Assembly (NCBI GenBank): GCA_026419785.1
Contig: JAODTK010001910.1
Location: 62,001 to 126,000 of the forward strand
DNA from: Sclerodactyla briareus
Taxonomy: Eukaryota; Echinodermata; Holothuroidea; Dendrochirotida; Sclerodactylidae
Direction of reading: 5' to 3'
DNA: 64,000 nt
The position numbers and the translations under genes were made by a program. The stretch's first letter is position 1, and every line of letters begins with the position of its first letter. The notes beneath the pieces are model-generated. The model saw only the letters and a program-made list of their open reading frames with translations, had not been told where the DNA came from and ran no database searches. This document shows positions 1-11,345 of this stretch, in pieces.

Positions 1-282
1 TGTGAGTAGGCCCTCTAACAGTCCCGATAATTTATTCAATGCGTTGAAATCACTGAAGGGTCATATGTGTGTTTAATTTACATATTCGTTAGCATAATTA
101 GAATAATACTCAAGGCAATTATTTTCTTTCTCAACTGTAGGGATTTTGACGATTTTGAGTCCTGATAATTTATTCAATAGTCATCAAGATACGAGGGTAC
201 ATTTGTGGGACAATTTGCATATTAATGTCCTAATCTTCAAAATGATGAGTTTATACTTTTTTCGCCAATAACATTGGCCATG

Positions 283-1330
283 TTCATTGGCATGCAATTT
301 GCTTCTAGGATTGGATGCTCACATGGAGTGTAACAATTTTTCACAAAAACCGCCTGTCATTAAACTCATTCAGGGGCACTAGGGGGTCCAAAAACTGTTC
401 TTTGGCTATAATCGGGAATGATATCTGCGAAGGCTAGATAGATGGTTTCACCATTGTATTGTAATTGTTGACCTGCATGTGGTGCCTCTGACTTGAATTT
501 GACCTCGTAGGGTGGTCATGTGGTTAAAGGTTGAATATTGAATAATAAGTGCTTATTTAAGGAGTTACAGGAACAAAAAATAGCACTTGTTATTTTTAGA
601 TATTTGATAGAGTTTTGGGTGGCTTATGGAGGGGAACAACTCCCGCTTCGTACGGAACAATTACTTTGTGTAGGTACAAGGGGTCAAAGGTACAATTTTA
701 ACCTCCTTTTGCAATAAACATTGACCCGGCGGTTCATTGGAATGCAATTGTTACTAGGAGTGGATGCATCACAGGAGTGTACCAATTTCATAAAAACCGC
801 CAAGCATTGAAGGTCATTAAAGGTGCACTATAGGGGTCAAAAACTGATTTAGTACTTTTGCAGCAATAGGCACGGGGTGTGGTCATTCAGAATGGCAAAA
901 TGCTCCTGGGAGGATGTATCACATGGAGCGTAACAAATTCTCATTTAAAAACTGTAAGTCATAAAGGTCATTCGAGGTCACTTAGGGGTCAAAAACTGAT
1001 CTAGTACTACTTTTTTCACAATATAGCACGGGTGTGTTCATCAGAATGCAAAAATGCTCTCCTGGGAGTGGATGTATCATCAATGGAGAGTAACATCTCA
1101 TAAAAACTGTCATATCTTAAAAGGTCATTCGAGTCACTTAGGGGTCCACAAACGTTTTTTTGGCTCTAATCGGAAAATTGAATATCTGCCGAAGGCTGGA
1201 TGGTTCCACATTGTGATATAATTGTTGACCTGCATGTGTGTGCCCTTTACCTGATTTGATCGCTGGTCGGGTGGTCAGATGGGTTAAGGGTTGAATCTGA
1301 AAAATGTGCTTATTTTAAGGACGCACCTTG
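283..1330 (+). repeat. Tandem/interspersed ~152-bp repeat array within a larger duplication
   Basis: Four copies of a unit beginning TTCATTGGAATGCAA or TTCATCAGAATGCAA start near 283, 733, 883 and 1037. Each continues through a 'ggatgtatcacatggagtgtaac' type core to 'aggtcacttaggggtcaaaaactg'. A second block, starting 'ggctataatcgg' and running through 'attgttgacctgcatgtg' to 'gtgcttattt', follows the first copy (about 400-560) and recurs after the fourth (about 1155-1320). The array is therefore a duplicated two-part unit with an expansion of the first part. Copies differ by many substitutions and indels, so it is old. No coding potential is seen. Confidence 0.75.
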
Positions 1331-1856
1331 TCCCGGGCTGTAGGGGTGCCTCATACAATTACCATTGCATTATGGTTGACCCATTACACTGTACACGTGT
1401 CGGGCTTCACAAGTCTATAAATATATTCTTTCCCTTTCACGAATATGTCCGGTTTCAATATTAACCAAATTTCTTGAATAAAGATGCGGGGATTATACGT
1501 CTGGCGGTTTACCCGCCCGACACTTTCTAGTTCAAGATTGTATGGCACCTTCACTTGCACAGACAAATTCTGATAATCTTGATTGACGAACCACAGCTCA
1601 GATGATGTCCAGTCTCAGCCTTGACTCTCTGCAGCCTCTCATCTGTATGTTCTGTGACCAATCTTCACAAAATAAATAGTATGAAAGTAATAAATTCACG
1701 GAGTTTCATGGGACAAACGTATAGTTACAAGTCCTCATCCGATACAGACCTGCGTATGATGTTTGATTGCTAAATTGGGCAGACCAATGGAGTTCCCCCT
1801 TCCTGAGTCCTCAATCCGCACAGCGTGAGGGTGAAACGTTCTCTACTGACAATCCC
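1331..1856. other. Intergenic stretch without recognised features
   Basis: AT-rich unique-looking sequence. The only open frame of note (1384-1566, minus strand, 60 codons) has no recognisable motif. Confidence 0.4.
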
Positions 1857-1968
1857 TGGGCCCTGTTCCACAAGGAGTTGCGATCGATCTCATGCTCACT
1901 AAGTGTGGGAGGTTGTCATTACATTCGAGCATAAGATTGGCATAACTTCCTGTCAAACAGGACCCTGG
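1857..1968. mobile_element. Short MITE with GGGCCCTGTTCCACAAGGAGTT-type terminal inverted repeats
   Basis: The left end reads TGGGCCCTGTTCCACAAGGA. The reverse complement of the right end reads CAGGGTCCTGTTTGACAGGA. The two arms stay similar inward for about 40 bp, to 'catgctc' on the left against 'tatgctc' on the right. Total length is about 112 bp, so it is almost entirely palindromic. Such GGGCC-TGTTTCACAAAG-ended palindromes are common non-autonomous DNA transposons in marine invertebrates; a Harbinger/ISL2EU relationship is only a guess. No clear target duplication was found. Confidence 0.6.
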
Positions 1969-1999
1969 TCAAGTCTTAATACCAGAGACTTCAACACTG

Positions 2000-3284
2000 T
2001 GAACCCTGAATTTCTATGAAGGATCAGCTGTCACTCCCTGAGTTATTAGTATAAAATAGGGTATTATTTGTGTGATTCATCTGCAGAGAACATTTATCTC
2101 GCCATTTTCTTGCAATTTTTCTCGTGTTCAGAACTTGTGAACAGCCTGTAAACTAGCAAAAAGTCTCTTGACTGAAGCTGACATGCCTGTTGAGCTTCAT
2201 AAAAAATGATTGAAAGAGTTGTAAGTTAGCGTCCATCTTCAGCACTCCACAGTGCAGGAATATGTATTGAATCCCACCATATAATACCAAATATCGTGCA
2301 GAATTCCATGCTGAAGCATTCCACCAACTTCAACAGAGATTATAAATCACTTCTGAGTGGTTTTGACATGCTGTATGGCACGTGTAACTTAAAACCAGTT
2401 AATGGCGGGGGGGGGGGGGGGGGGAAACCAGCCCTTCGGGTTCAAAGGGTTAAGAATGGGACCTACTGTCATAGAGTGCCTTTTATGGTCTGTGAGTGTT
2501 AGATATTTCTCCAAACAAAACCTGCCGTTTGCCATTTTTGGGGGGCAGCTTGTTCACATGTTCTTTGCTGCTGCTATCAGATTGCTGGCTGAGTGCAACA
2601 ATGCTGCCAGCTGTGTTTGGTGTGTGTAACCTTAGTTTACTCAAAACTTTCAGTCTTCTGATCGCGATAGATTAGGCACAACAATTCAGTGGCCCACAAC
2701 CTAGCTGCTGCAGCAATCCAATGATGATGATCTTATACTAAATTGACGCTGGTATCATGAGAGATGAAAAATAAGTTGTGTTTTTGACCTGCTCTGTTGG
2801 GTATGGTGCAAGTCAGTACAACCAACTTTGGGCCATCACGTCCTATATAAGGTATCTCCCCCACATTAGTGCTGGGGTGAAACTGGCGATTGCACTCCTT
2901 GCATGGACCTGGCACCTTTCGCATCCATGTTATGTTGCTTTAGATAGATTTGTTTCTCTGCGCTTTTGCAAATAACAATTTTCAGGTGGTGGAGCAATCA
3001 CAATCTGTACAATGCCGTTTACACATGCCAAAAACGCAATCGCTTGTCGTGCAGTGTAGCTCTTACTTTGATAAAAATTGAGGGGCGTTACAACTGTCCA
3101 CTTAATTTGCAGTTTGAGTCTTGGAATGCACAATATTGAAAAGCAACCCTGTTATTCTTCTGGCTTTGTTCATGCTGCTGCCCTTAAAATACTGATCCTG
3201 TTTAGATAAACAGAAGCCAAAAGGCTGAGTGATTGCTCAACTGAATCCTGCCAATCATGCTTGAGCGCTACAGATCTTATTATC
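2000..3284. other. Gene-poor stretch with an 18-G tract
   Basis: Contains one uninterrupted run of 18 G at 2407-2424. Short overlapping open frames occur on both strands (for example 2296-2629 plus and 2733-3133 minus), but none has conserved motifs and several simply read through the G tract as polyglycine. No exon supported. Confidence 0.4.
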
Positions 3285-3615
3285 ATCATGGTTTTACAAG
3301 TTTGAACTACACCTTAGACCTGACATCTAAACAACAGGTGTTGTTGTACCATTATAGAGAACAGGTATGCCCATGACCTGCATCCATCCAGTCCTAAATG
3401 TTTTTTTTTTTAAAGCTGGAGTTGGTTGAAACATTGATTGCTCAAAGATTTTCATATTTTTACCGAGAAAGGCCATGGTTTTCAGATCTCCGTTGATGTT
3501 TGACCTGACCCCAAAACAATAGGTTCAGATAATACCCTTTCATGGGGAACCACATCCCAAGTATGAGCTTGGGCTTGATCCATCCAGGTGGGGGTCATGT
3601 GTTTTCACAAGTCAG
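3285..3615 (-). repeat. Minus-strand satellite units related to the 7.7-9.9 kb array
   Basis: Read on the minus strand, 3615 to 3480 gives a 'cacctggatggatcaag' segment, then 'ctcatacttgggatgtgg', 'ttccccatgaaag', 'aacctattgttttggggtc' and 'aggtcaaacatc'. This matches the unit that is tandemly repeated on the plus strand at 7.74-9.87 kb. A second, more diverged copy follows at about 3400-3290 ('gactggatggatgcaggtcatg'). The family is therefore dispersed in both orientations. Confidence 0.6.
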
Positions 3616-3967
3616 GCATCACATACACACACCTACAATACTGCCGCATCTCCCGTCATGACTTCATCTTGGGACTTTTGTTCAAGATCGTAATAAATTG
3701 TGAACTTGCCCGGAACGGATTGTTTGGAATATTCTGTCAACATGCTTACAGTCATCGAGATGAATATGGTGATGAGTGCTGGCATTGGTATGCTGGGGGA
3801 GCCAGTATCAGCAGGGCTCGACACTAGAAAAGAGGTTTGCGATGGAGCTTATCTCCGTCGGTAGAGCTCCAGACTAGCACAATCATTCGGTACCCATTGA
3901 AAGTCTGAGGACTTTTCTAAATCAAAGCAGTCTCCTCAATTTTCCCACCTGGGAATGGGAACCTCGT

Positions 3968-4122
3968 GAGGTGACTTTTGAGAGTAGCAAGCTGCCATAT
4001 GACAGTGTGGAGGTAACCATTTGAAGAGTACTAGCCAATGAACATTGTGACTGAGGTAACTTTTGAGGAGTAGCCACTACCATATGACATTTGTGCAGGT
4101 GACCTTTTGAAAGTAGCCAGCA
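3968..4122 (+). repeat. 43-bp minisatellite, about 3.6 copies
   Basis: The motif GAGGTAACTTTTGAGAGTAG starts at 3968, 4010, 4053 and 4096, a spacing of 42-43 bp. Between these starts the copies share 'ccatatgacattgtg'. Copies are roughly 80% alike by eye. Confidence 0.8.
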
Positions 4123-4124
4123 GC

Positions 4125-5885
4125 AGCCCTATCGGTAATTCCCCGGGGACTCAGTGATGTGCTGGATTGGTGTGTCAGCCTGAGTGAACAACAAGTCTAG
4201 GCATTTGTGTTGTATAGTATTGGCGGTGACAAGTTCACTGATGATCAGGAGTGGTATACTACTGTATTAACTACACTTTTGAGCATGCAGCTTTGACATC
4301 GAGAAGCCTATATCAGCAGTTGTATATTATTATCAGTGTTCAGCCAAGTGCACATACCGATTATCATTTTTGAGAATTTCGATGCCATCCAGTCCTAGAC
4401 TGGTTTATGCTCCCTTGACGCGGTCCACTTTCCTGATCCTAGTCACATTTTAAAAATAACTCTGAGCCCATTTTGATTATTATTACAAATCCCAACTGGA
4501 ACACTGGAGTAAACACAGATGTGAGGGTTGATGGAGCTTAATAAACTGGTAGTTAATGAAAATCCCTGAAGAAGTTATTGAAACCAATACTATGAAATAT
4601 GAAGAAGACACATCTGGCATCTGTCCGTATAGTCGCCATGCCACAGACTGTGTTTACATCTGGAGGATCATTCAACTGCAACAAAAAGATGTTGGCTCTT
4701 TTGCACATATTTTTATAATAAAATCAAATGATCAGGAAACCCCTCATAGCCTGAATCAGCTATGTTGGAGCTGCAGGCTCGAACTATCTCCTTTCAGCTT
4801 AATGGGCACAATACCTGACCTTCTTCCGACTCAGGAAGGGCAATTAAAGTTGCAGGAGGGGGGTGGAGGGTGTGTGCACAATTAGAATTAGTGAGTCTCA
4901 CCAAACCCTGCACAGCCCAGCTGTTTGACTCTAACCATGTCCATGTTGCCCAGGTAACTTCACTCTTCAGCAGCTTAACGTACGCAACACTCCGAACATA
5001 CACACGGAACGCGTCTACGCAGTTTCTTGATCTTGTTATCGTGCGCCTTGTCGTCTCTAGGGTTGGATTATGGCAATGGGTTATTACTTGTCGCAGCACA
5101 ACGACTCACAGTTGCAGAGCACATACTAAACTGGGCAGCTATTGGTAGAATAATGGTAATAATAAGGGTATATATAGCCTAAATAAACCCACAAGAGCAA
5201 CCTGTCTTAAATCGCTTTATCAAACAGAAAAAGCTTGTTTTAAACATATGCATATCCTTGCTCTCGAGTACGTCCTGCCAGTCCTTGTCTACGGCGGTTT
5301 GCTTGGCTGAGAATAGAACTCAGGAATCCTGTTCAAGGTTTTTGGTCATTGTTTATAATGCATCCCATCATTCTGCTCACCTCCATACTTGGCAAACATT
5401 CCTCACCCTGTACCACCCTGGTAGAGCTGTTTATTCTCTGCTTCTGACTTGGACCGCCTCAGTGTGCCTACTCCTGTAAGAGCCTGGAAATATGCTGATG
5501 GCAGGAAGTTTCCTCATTCACTGCCCCCAAATTTGGAATATTTATCCAATTCATTTGTTGTTTTGTCAACGCCGCTCTCCCGATCTTGATGAAGCAGCGC
5601 TATATCAGTCTGTTATGTATGTATGTTTGTATGTAATCACATATAAGGGTGATCAGTGTCACAGAGTGCTCTATGCCTGGGCAGAGCTAGAATATCACAT
5701 AGTATAGCAACAAGTGTATCATCTTTTTGCTACTCTGAGTTCCACGGATACGCACTGCGCACCGATATTCAGGCGAATGGCCTGATCAACAGAGCCTATC
5801 TCCGCCTGCGACGTGTGTGTTTACGGTTTCTATGGCGACAGAGTGACAACAGCTCGGATCTTTTTGTTGATGCGTCTGTCTGTCG
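4125..5885. other. Stretch without supported genes
   Basis: Overlapping open frames of about 70-110 codons exist on both strands (4556-4885 plus, 4794-5099 minus, 4870-5148 plus, 5258-5479 plus). The two strands are open over the same bases, no family motif is visible and no splice-bounded exon could be defended. Nothing else stands out. Confidence 0.4.
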
Positions 5886-5887
5886 AT

Positions 5888-6745
5888 CTTAATATAACCA
5901 GCTTTCTTCTTCCATGCATAGGTTGCAAGATCCCGATTCGCGCTGGTGGTGTGTCCGGACTGCTTTAGTACTTTCCATTCATTTTGTAATCCACTCCTCT
6001 ACTCTTCAGAGCCCAGATGTGTTTCGATAGTTCTGTTTCTTATTCATATTTCTTGTTACGGAACGACTTAGGGTGGTTTTGGTACTGGATTTGAAGTCTC
6101 CTCCGGTGAGCCCGATATATGACCTTGTGTCACCGTTGTCACCGGAATTAACAGTAGCTTCGTACACGATTGAGCTGGATAGACACTTTCCATGTAGAGG
6201 GCAGGCTTCTTGGTTTTCTACAGGTTGCATGAGGCTTTGTCGGTGTTGTCCCGTTGCGTGTTTTGGCGAAATATTCTAGTGTTGTGAGACTTGATAATAG
6301 AATCCATGTTCTCATACAGCTATAACTCACTTTGTCTGTATTTCTGTTGGATATTTTTCTCAGTTTGCTTCCTCGCGGGAAGTGCCTATCGATAATTTGA
6401 AGAAATTGTATCCCACGTTGTGTCCACTCCTGCTGTATGGGGGTTGAACCATGTGATCTTCCTCTGCTGGTTCTTCCGTTTCTCTTCCTTGGGGGTGCGG
6501 GCGTTTCTCTTCGGCTCTTGGTTATGCATTGTTATGGTCTTCACATGCCGCATTATTTTCTTCAACTCAGTGTTGTCACGTCGGCGCTGCCGCATTGAAG
6601 GTCTCTTCGTTCGACGAGAGCTCCGTGATCCTTTTTTCGATGGCCGCGGGTATTTGCCTAGTAATGTTGGGTGGGTGGTTGGAGTTTATGTGTCTGTAAA
6701 GCTGTTCATCCTTTTGGCTTCCTGTATGGTTTGTAGTTCCCGGTG
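5888..6745 (-). mobile_element. Penelope-like element remnant: RT C-terminal region plus GIY-YIG endonuclease
   Basis: Reading the minus strand from 6745 down to 5888, protein segments appear in changing frames in the order expected for the C-terminal part of a Penelope-like polyprotein. First comes 'NSNHPP.ITRQIP.AIEKRI.ELSSNEETFN' near 6700-6600, then a basic stretch and 'ITWFNPPYS' near 6440. Next are 'SYSCMR' near 6320 and 'CPLHGKCLSSSIVYEATV' near 6180. The GIY-YIG-type 'SYIGLTGGDFK' follows near 6100, then 'LSKHIWALKSRGVDY' near 5990. Known for the family: these elements encode a reverse transcriptase followed by a GIY-YIG nuclease used for target cleavage. Several frameshifts separate the segments and no upstream RT palm motifs are seen, so this is a 5'-truncated, inactive copy. 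Confidence 0.8.
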
Positions 6746-6794
6746 TTGAGATCTAGTGTTGTGTCGATGTGTAGATGTGATCCAACCTTCGCTC

Positions 6795-7667
6795 CAGTCA
6801 TTTTGAGGTAACATCTGGGGTCAGTAATAGGTCATTGTATGTTTCCTAATTTGCATAATTATCCAATTTCCGAACTTGGTAGAATTTCGCCAAACTCAGT
6901 AGGTATGGTACGTTAACATTTTTCTGGATCTGATGGTTTGTGTTCATAATTTGTTTGAATTCCATCATAATAAACTTTCTGTTAGCATACATCACTGAGG
7001 AACAAGTAAACCATACCTCTGTGACAATTGTGCCTGTCATAGCTGCTGCCCACCATCAACCCTCTCTTACCCACCAATTTGATTAGGTTGATTAGACATT
7101 CAAAAATCGACATTTTTTTTTCTTCCTCTCGCCCTTGCCTGGGGACTGGGACAAATGTGGAGGTTTCCTAAAGATATATTTGGGACTCCTTGACGCTGCA
7201 TGGGGATAGTTTTGTTGGTGTGGTGGGGGAGGCGGGGGAGGTGTTTTTGCTGCAGGAGGGGGGGGGGGGGGTGGCATGTCTGGCGTGCTTCGAAATAAAA
7301 GGGGCAATGAATAATTAAGGAAATGATTAAAAAGGCAAAGGAGCCCGGGCTGCTAGGGGAATTTAGAACATTTTCAAGTTGGATTTTGGAACAAAGAAGT
7401 GAGTTGTCTTAAGCGATAAAACTTCATTCAATTGGGTATTTATGGAGAGAAGAGTGGGGGGGGGGGGGGGTCCATGATACGAAAAAAGCAATTACGGGAC
7501 TTCTGTAATAAGAGTTCAACTGATGCGTTCAGTTATTTAGGATTTTATTGTTATAGTGTAATATGTGATGTTCGGTTTTGACATGACGAGGGTTTGCATG
7601 AACGAGTTGGTTAGTTGTAGTGTAGTGAATAAGAGAAAAACCACCGACGCGCAACCAGAGGAGACAA
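6795..7667 (+). mobile_element. Copy C of a ~1-kb repeat element (5' part missing, interrupted)
   Basis: Segments 6795-7090 and 7555-7667 match, in order, the 3' half of copy B at 13412-14429. Shared markers include 'gccaaactcagtaggtatgg', 'ggatctgatg', 'cactgaggaac', 'gtgatgttcg' and the end 'cgcaaccag.ggagacaa'. About 450 bp between them (7095-7550) is extra sequence with two G runs (7258-7271 and 7456-7470). The copy lacks the 5' end bearing TTGTCTCG. Confidence 0.65.
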
Positions 7668-7739
7668 TTTTGGCGATCGCCTTGTTATTCCTATCTATGC
7701 AATCATGTCATGTGTGTATGGTGGTGTTATGTGGACCAC

Positions 7740-8480
7740 TGGCTGGTAAACAAAATAACTTGACCCCACCTGATGGATGAGCTCATGTTGGTATGTGTGT
7801 TCCCATGAGAGTACATGATCACTATCATTTTGGGGTCAGGTCAGAGGTCACTAGAGATCAAAGTCTGAAAAACTTAGTAAACACGATAAGTCCAGAATGG
7901 TTGGTAGCTCCAAGTGAAATTTGGTGTTATAGCTTTCTTATGGGGAGTACAGGAACCCTATTGTTTTGATTTAGGTCGGGGGAATTTTGGTTCAAAAATA
8001 GAAAATTGTGAAAAGGGTTTTTTTTCCCCCAATATTTTGGCAATTTTGGGCTTGTAAACATGGTACGGGAACCTACCGGATGAAGCTCATACTTGGAATG
8101 TGAGTTCCCCATGAGATGTAATGAACCCTATTGTTTGGGGGTCAGCGTCAAAGGTCATCTGAGATCAAACTAGGTCAAAGTCTGAAAAATCTTGGAACAG
8201 ACAAGTCAGAATGGTAGTTAATTCGGTTGACTTTTAGTGTGTAGCTTCTTATGTGGAGAAACCTTTTGGTTAGGTGGGGTGAAATCGGGGTAAAAAAATA
8301 GAAAATTTCTAGAAAAAAATGTATTTTGGCAATTGGGAGGATGAAGCGCATATTTGGTCTGTGTGTTCCCATGATGATTGTGAGTACATAACCATATTGT
8401 TGGGGGAGGTCAGAGGTCATCTGAGGTCATTGAAGTCACCTGGATGGATGAGGCTCATACCCAAAAAAAACGTGTGTGGC
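7740..8480 (+). repeat. ~300-bp satellite, first block
   Basis: Units contain 'ggatgagctcatacttgg', 'gtgagttccccatgag', 'aaccctattgttttggggtc', 'gaggtcatctgag', 'ggtcaaagtctgaaaa' and 'gataagtccagaatggtt'. The marker 'gtca.ct.gagatca' recurs at about 7849, 8156 and 8414, giving a period of 260-310 bp. No coding potential. The family continues after an unrelated insertion. Confidence 0.75.
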
Positions 8481-8484
8481 AATT

Positions 8485-9065
8485 GTTCCAAAAACACACA
8501 GTTTCCCAGGTTTAAACCTTGTGACATCTGCCACAGGTTGGGATTGCCCACATTGCCACAGTTTGCTCCTTTGAACCAGGAAAACATGGTACCACCAGCA
8601 TGACACAGGTTTCTGTGACAAACCTGGGTTTAAATGCAACAAGGCCAAAAACTGTGTCATGTCACACACTACATGCGCAAGCGTGGAAAATCTGTGGCAG
8701 ATCAACATTCACTGGGGAATTTTCCTTTGATTAATATTATCCCTAAACTATGCACTAGTAATGAACCACAGGTTACCACAGGTTGTGTTACGGACACAGG
8801 TTGACACACATACCAACATGCCAGTATTGGCCACATATTCTCCTAAAACCAGATTTGCCCCATGTTCCCACAGGTTTTGATACACGTGTCAAGACCTGTA
8901 ATGTGCGGAAAACCGGTGGTTTAAAAAACACAAGTGTGACACAGAAATTTTTCCTAAAATCCACAGGTTTGCCACATATTTCGCTCTATATTGTATCTGA
9001 AAATTTGGCACCACTGGTCATGCAAGACACGTGTGTTTTCGACACAGGTTTGCCACACATTTTTT
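8485..9065 (+). repeat. Insertion rich in ACACAGGTTTGCCACA motifs splitting the satellite
   Basis: This ~580-bp block interrupts the satellite. It carries about ten copies or half-copies of CCACAGGTTTGCCACA (for example near 8530, 8604, 8767, 8795, 8870, 8960 and 9040), irregularly spaced and partly inverted ('caaacctggg' near 8620). The pattern fits a short-motif-driven non-autonomous element or a secondary minisatellite. An open frame (8783-9079) merely follows the repeats. Confidence 0.55.
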
Positions 9066-9875
9066 GTAAGGGTAACTAGCATGTGAGTTCCCCATGATGA
9101 GGCAGGACAGTATGTGTTTTGGGGACAGGTTAGAAGTCATCTGAGGTCCCAGAGGTCAAAGTCTGAAAATGCTTGTGAACATGATAAGTCCAAATGGTTG
9201 GTCTGATCAGGTTGGAAATTTGGTGTGTAACTTTATTAGGAGAGTATAGAAACCCTATTGTTTTGGGTGTGGGTCGGAACTCTTGAAAAATGGATATTTT
9301 GGCCAAGTTTGGTTCTACATAAAACACGATACGCGGACCCCAGGGATAGATGAGCTTACTAGGAATGTAAGTTTCCCTTGATGGGAAATGAACCCGATTC
9401 TTTTTGGGGAGATTGAAGGTCATCTGAGTCAACGAGGTCAAAGTTCTGAAAATGCTTGTAAACACGATAAGTCCAAAATTGGTTGGTCTTAAATCAGGTT
9501 GAATTTTGGTGTGTAATATCTTATTGAGGGTACAGGGAGACCTTATTGTTTTAGTTCGGGTCGGGGTGAATTTAGTTCAAAATAAAAAAAATTGTGGAAA
9601 AGTGATATTTACCATGCTTTTGTATGGGGAGTATCAGGAACCCGATCATTTTGGTGGAGCGGCGGTTCATTTCTTAGTCTTTAAACAGGGAGAAAGAGCA
9701 GAAAATGATAATTTTGGCAAATTTAGCTGTAACACATAAACTCAACCCCACTGGATGGACCAAGCTCATTACTTGGTATTGGGGTTACCCAGGATGAGTA
9801 CATGGATCCTATTGTTCTGTGTTGTCAGGTGAAAGGTTAGAGAGGTCACAGTCTGAAGACCTCTGGACTGGAACG
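9066..9875 (+). repeat. ~300-bp satellite, second block
   Basis: The array resumes with the same unit as at 7740-8480. The marker 'gtcatctgag' starts near 9135 and 9418, and a degraded unit follows at about 9825. Each unit also holds 'aacacgataagtccaaa' and 'ttggtgtgtaa'. Divergence between units is appreciable, so the array is not recently homogenised. Confidence 0.75.
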
Positions 9876-10044
9876 TGCAACACTGAGGAAAGCACTCAAT
9901 GTGAAATATGGGCATCATCGAAGAATTATTGTGCCTGTGTTATAGATACATGGTATCAGAGAGTAACATTGCCAAATCCCCTAACCATGGAGAGAATGTA
10001 TCGGCTTCGGAAATGATATTCACGTGACAAAGCGGGCTGTATTT

Positions 10045-10960
10045 AATAACTTTGAGCGAGAATGTAATGTGATGTAGAAAACAAAAGGCTGGAGCTAACC
10101 GCTCCTCTGTTTCATGGATCATATTCCCAATGCAGCTAAAACTATTTGATTGATGTCTCCTTCAAGGCCACAAAATGTTATCTTTTGTATCACAGCAGAC
10201 ATAGAACAGCTGTCAAACAAACCTTGGGTTTTCGAGGAACAACTAAAAGTACACGATCGGTATTAAATTTTAGGCTAAATTAATGTGCCATTTTGATGGG
10301 TACATGGTGTCTCAGACTGGGAGTGTCATTACTGAATCTCATGAAAGTAAACAAATCGTATACGGAAGGATACTTTGTGCCGAAATGGACCTTTTTCATG
10401 GTTGTTCACCTCCATTAAGCTCTTCATAATCTTTCGTCTATGGGAAGATATTGGCGTAGGGTGGGGATTATTTGATTAATTCCTTCTCAGCTGCAGGAGT
10501 TGAACAGTCATTTGACCTTGAGATTTGAGGAACGACTGAATTTATGTGTCTGTGTATTTTCAGCTGAATATTGTACTGGTATAACTTTGGTAGATACATG
10601 TGCAGGTTATCCACGGACTGTAGATGAATTGCATACAAATGGGCTGTAATTATGGGTTATCCGACGCCATCCGCTTTGAGCGAGAATGCGACCTGATAGC
10701 GAGCAGAACTTTTAGTGCTCTTCTGTCTCATGGGAAATATTGGTGTATACAGCAGAATGATTCTCTTCTCCGAGGTCACAAAATGTTGTATCTAATACCG
10801 AGTAGGAATGGATCAGCCATGAAAAGACCTTGAGCTTCACAGGCGCGACTGAAAGTACGGGAATCATTCAGCGCTAAATTAATGTATCTTTGTTGTATGT
10901 ACATGGCTTCTCAAAGTGACATTCTCAGATGAAACTGATAAAATTTGTCCTGTTGTAACT
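10045..10960 (+). repeat. Three diverged ~308-bp tandem units
   Basis: The marker GCTCTTCTGTCTCATGGG or a variant begins at 10101, 10419 and 10717. The first and third units share an extended order of landmarks: 'gagcgagaatg', 'gctc.tctgt.tcatgg', 'ggcacaaaatgtt', 'ttgag..gaacgactgaaagtac' and 'gctaaattaatgt'. The middle unit is shorter and more diverged. Open frames 9819-10016 and 10624-10833 run across these units and are not taken as genes. Confidence 0.65.
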
Positions 10961-11345
10961 GTTTGTATTATTTCCCCATTGAATTTGTCCACCTTTTTCT
11001 CGGCACAGCACTAAAGTATGTAATGAGAAGTTGAGAACGCAACTATGAGGAGTAATTGCGTGCCAAATTCCAACTTTTGTTAACAGAAGGGACTTTCAAG
11101 ATCACCTTAAATTTGAATATTTATTCTAAACAGGCAAGTAGCAGAATAACTAACTCACGACACACACAACCGGATTGTGCTGTTTCTGGTATACTTTAGT
11201 CATAAACGATACAAATAATACCCAAAGTTAATACAATTACATACCAAATAAGAACCTTGTGGCATTTGAGGTCAACAGACATCAATGCTGCAGTCGAGAA
11301 ATTGCTAGGCTATTATGGCTTTCTGGTTCAAGACTTCCAATGCTG

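Noticed and set aside
3838..3910. tRNA-like segment ('atctccgtcggtagagctcc')
   Set aside because: Suggests an A box but no B box or cloverleaf follows; not enough for a tRNA or SINE call.
8485..9065. CRISPR-like regularity of short repeats
   Set aside because: Spacing is irregular, motifs occur on both strands and the genome is animal.
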